From the NCBI GenBank assembly GCA_003154025.1, contig PMCE01000250.1, positions 2,462 to 9,417 on the forward strand: 6,956 nt of DNA. Direction: 5' to 3'. Every line of letters begins with the position of its first letter. Within the stretch, counting starts at the first letter, position 1. Of the stretch, positions 4,981-6,956 are shown piece by piece. The notes beneath the pieces are model-generated. The model saw only the letters and a program-made list of their open reading frames with translations. It did not search any database and had not been told where the DNA came from. The DNA comes from Syntrophaceae bacterium. Its GTDB lineage: Bacteria; Desulfobacterota; SM23-61. Position numbers and translations under genes: made by a program.

Positions 4981-5447
4981 AAACACAACTGGGCGACAAT
5001 GTGGTCACCGCTTCCCTGGAGAAGCTCGTCAACTGGGCCCGGCGCTCCTCCCTATGGCCGGCCGGGTTCGGGTTGGCCTGCTGCGCCCTGGAGATGATCG
5101 TCGCCGCGGCGGCCCGTTACGACATGGCCCGCTTCGGGATGGAAGTCTTCCGCGCCTCCCCGCGCCAGGCGGACCTCATGATCGTGGCCGGCACGGTAAC
5201 CAAGAAGATGCTCCCGGCGGTGATCCGGATCTATGAACAGATGCCCGAGCCCAAATGGGTCATCGCCATGGGAGCCTGCGCTTCCACCGGCGGCATTTTC
5301 GACACCTACGCAACGGTACAGGGAATCGACCAGTACCTCCCCGTGGACGTGTATATTCCGGGGTGTCCTCCCCGCCCCGAGGCTCTCCTCTACGGGATCA
5401 TCAAGCTCCACGAGAAGATCGGCAGAGAAAAGCTGCTGGAAAGGTAA
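4971..5447 (+). CDS. nuoB: NADH-quinone oxidoreductase (complex I) subunit B
   Basis: Peripheral-arm subunit carrying the terminal iron-sulfur cluster N2, which passes electrons to quinone. The 158-residue product is about the usual length for short NuoB proteins. The four N2 ligands are visible: the tandem Cys37-Cys38 (GLACCALE), Cys103 (MGACASTGG) and Cys132 (PGCPPRPE). The conserved [20 protein letters not shown] (51-70) lies between them. The ATG is inside the end of nuoA, with AAAGGAG seven bases upstream, so translation is probably coupled. nuoC starts seven bases after the last base of the stop codon. Confidence 0.97.
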   Translation: MGIETQLGDNVVTASLEKLVNWARRSSLWPAGFGLACCALEMIVAAAARYDMARFGMEVFRASPRQADLMIVAGTVTKKMLPAVIRIYEQMPEPKWVIAMGACASTGGIFDTYATVQGIDQYLPVDVYIPGCPPRPEALLYGIIKLHEKIGREKLLER

Positions 5448-5453
5448 GGAACC

Positions 5454-5909
5454 ATGGACCTGGCAACCATTGTGGAGCGGGTGAAACAGAAATTTCCGGA
5501 TTCGGTCTCCGAGGTCTCGACTTTCCGGGGAGAGACCACCCTGCGGGTGCGGTCCGAGGACATTCTGCCCCTGTGCCGCTTCCTGCATGACGATCCGGAA
5601 ATGGCCTTTGATTTCCTGATCGACCTCTGCGGGGTCGACGATCTCCCCCGCGAGCCCCGCTTCCAGGTGGTCTACCACCTGGCTTCAACCAAGACCCGGT
5701 TGAGGCTCCGCCTGAAGGCTTCCCTTCCGGAGACCCGGCCGCAGATCGCCTCCGTCTTTTCAGTCTGGAAAGCCGCCGACTGGCTGGAACGGGAGGCCTT
5801 TGACATGTTTGGAATCATCTTTACGGGGCACCCGGACCTCCGGCGCATTCTGCTCACCCCGGAATGGCAGGGGTATCCTTTACGCAAAGATTACCCGCTC
5901 CGGGGATAA
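5454..5909 (+). CDS. nuoC: NADH-quinone oxidoreductase (complex I) subunit C (30 kDa)
   Basis: Peripheral-arm scaffold subunit that packs against NuoD and NuoB. The 151-residue product is a stand-alone NuoC, not the NuoCD fusion of enterobacteria. The family signature ERExxDMFGIxFxGHPDLRRIL is present at about 112-133, followed by the typical C-terminal WQGYPLRKDYPL (138-149). AAGGA precedes the ATG by three bases, which is close. It ends 21 bp before nuoD. Confidence 0.96.
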   Translation: MDLATIVERVKQKFPDSVSEVSTFRGETTLRVRSEDILPLCRFLHDDPEMAFDFLIDLCGVDDLPREPRFQVVYHLASTKTRLRLRLKASLPETRPQIASVFSVWKAADWLEREAFDMFGIIFTGHPDLRRILLTPEWQGYPLRKDYPLRG

Positions 5910-5930
5910 TTTCCCGGGCGATGGAGAAGG

Positions 5931-6956
5931 ATGGAGATGGGCGATAACAACACCATGATTCTCAACATGGGCCCCCAGCATCCCAGCACGCACGGAGTGT
6001 TGCGGGTCGTCCTGGAGCTGGACGGCGAGGTGGTGGTCAAGGCCACCCCGGACATCGGTTTCCTCCACCGGGGTCTGGAGAAACTGGCCGAGCATAAGAC
6101 CTACCATCAGTGCATTCCCCTCACCGACCGCCTGGACTACGTAGCCGGCATGTCCAACAACCTGGCTTATGTCCTGGCGGTGGAGAAGCTTTTGGGGCTG
6201 GAGGTTCCTCCCCGGGCCCAGGCCATCCGCGTTCTGCTCAGCGAGCTGCAGCGGATCTCCAGCCACCTCCTCTGGCTGGGGACGCATGCGCACGACATCG
6301 GGGCGATGACCCCCCTGTTCTACGCCATGCGGGAACGCGATGAGATCCTCTTCCTCTTCGAGAGGGTCTGCGGGTCCCGCCTGACCCCTTCCTACTTCCG
6401 GGTAGGAGGGCTGGCCCAGGACTTGCCCGAGGGCTTCGAGGAAAAAGGCCGGGAGTTCACCCGCACTTTCAACGCCCACGTGGACGAATACGAAACGCTC
6501 CTCACCCGGAATAGAATCTGGATGAACAGAACCCGGGGAGTGGGGATTCTCTCGGGGGATGAGGCCGTCAACTGGGGGCAGACCGGCCCGAATCTCCGGG
6601 CCTCCGGCGTGAACTGGGACCTGCGCAAGGCCATGCCCTACTCCGGGTACGAAAACTATGAATTCCTCGTCCCCACGGGGAAAAATGGCGACGTCTACGA
6701 CCGGTACCTCGTGCGGATGATGGAGATGCGCCAGTCCAATGAAATCGCCCGCCAGGTGCTGGACAAAATCCCCGGGGGCGCGATCCTGGTGGATAATCCG
6801 AAGGTGGTCTATCCGCCCAAGGATAAGGTGCAGGAGAGCATCGAAGCCCTGATCCATCACTTCCATCTGGCCAGCGCGGGGTTTCCCACCCCTCCGGGGG
6901 AAGTGTACGCCAGCATCGAGTCCCCCAAAGGGGAGCTGGGCTTCTACCTGGTCAGC
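5931..6956 (+). CDS. nuoD: NADH-quinone oxidoreductase (complex I) subunit D (49 kDa), C-terminus outside window
   Basis: Quinone-site subunit of complex I, related to the large subunit of NiFe hydrogenases but without metal-ligand cysteines. The 342 codons present run from the N-terminus to the PKGELGFYLVS motif; about 45-50 residues should follow beyond the right edge. GPQHPSTHG (14-22) contains His21, and DRLDY contains Tyr70. Their 49-residue spacing equals that of the quinone-headgroup ligands His59 and Tyr108 in the bovine protein, so the site looks intact. SYFRVGGLAQDLPEGF is also typical. ATG 5931 and ATG 5937 are both in frame; GGAG lies four bases before the first and AAGG six before the second, so either may be used. 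An out-of-frame ATG at 5921 leads only to a nine-codon frame. Confidence 0.96.
   Translation, partial: MEMGDNNTMILNMGPQHPSTHGVLRVVLELDGEVVVKATPDIGFLHRGLEKLAEHKTYHQCIPLTDRLDYVAGMSNNLAYVLAVEKLLGLEVPPRAQAIRVLLSELQRISSHLLWLGTHAHDIGAMTPLFYAMRERDEILFLFERVCGSRLTPSYFRVGGLAQDLPEGFEEKGREFTRTFNAHVDEYETLLTRNRIWMNRTRGVGILSGDEAVNWGQTGPNLRASGVNWDLRKAMPYSGYENYEFLVPTGKNGDVYDRYLVRMMEMRQSNEIARQVLDKIPGGAILVDNPKVVYPPKDKVQESIEALIHHFHLASAGFPTPPGEVYASIESPKGELGFYLVS

Noticed and set aside
5880..6866. Long minus-strand open frame of 328 codons opposite nuoD
   Set aside because: It mirrors the strongly conserved nuoD coding sequence, is His/Gly/Pro-rich and resembles no family.

Overview
The window looks like part of the core energy-conservation chromosome of an anaerobic deltaproteobacterium (Desulfobacterota; a sulfate-reducing or syntrophic lineage is plausible). 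Four things point there: Fo ATP synthase genes in a separate atpZ-atpI-atpB-atpE cluster without b or F1 genes, a c subunit with a signal-peptide-like extension, a siroheme decarboxylase of the alternative haem pathway, and a periplasmic molybdopterin/NrfD respiratory module. The lineage is inferred from gene content; there is no rRNA or phylogenetic marker here.

Layout. The left half is read on the minus strand. From a promoter near 3329-3358 come atpZ, atpI, atpB and atpE (3242 down to 1499), tightly packed with overlaps. After a 251-bp gap follow an NrfD/PsrC-type membrane subunit (1247-351) and, 18 bp later, the start of a molybdopterin oxidoreductase with a twin-arginine signal (332-1, cut by the window edge). 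In the middle, a lone siroheme decarboxylase subunit (ahbB-like, 4237-3761, minus) is divergent from the nuo operon. The right half, on the plus strand, carries nuoA, nuoB, nuoC and most of nuoD (4624-6956), the first genes of a complex I operon with separate nuoC and nuoD.

How they work together. NuoA-D are the quinone-side part of complex I, which couples electron transfer to ion pumping. The NrfD/molybdopterin pair would exchange electrons between the quinone pool and a periplasmic substrate or partner. AtpB and AtpE form the ion path of the Fo rotor, with AtpZ and AtpI as assembly or ion-supply helpers. AhbB-like protein helps make haem for cytochromes.

Most interesting points. An 18-bp perfect palindrome matching the acyl-CoA-responsive FadR (TetR-family) box known from Bacillus lies just downstream of a good promoter for the Fo genes, suggesting that fatty-acid status may control ATP synthase genes. 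An intrinsic-terminator-like hairpin with seven T sits between the best nuo promoter and nuoA. The c subunit keeps most, but not all, of the Na+-binding residue set. No phage, insertion sequence, CRISPR array, tRNA or rRNA was seen.
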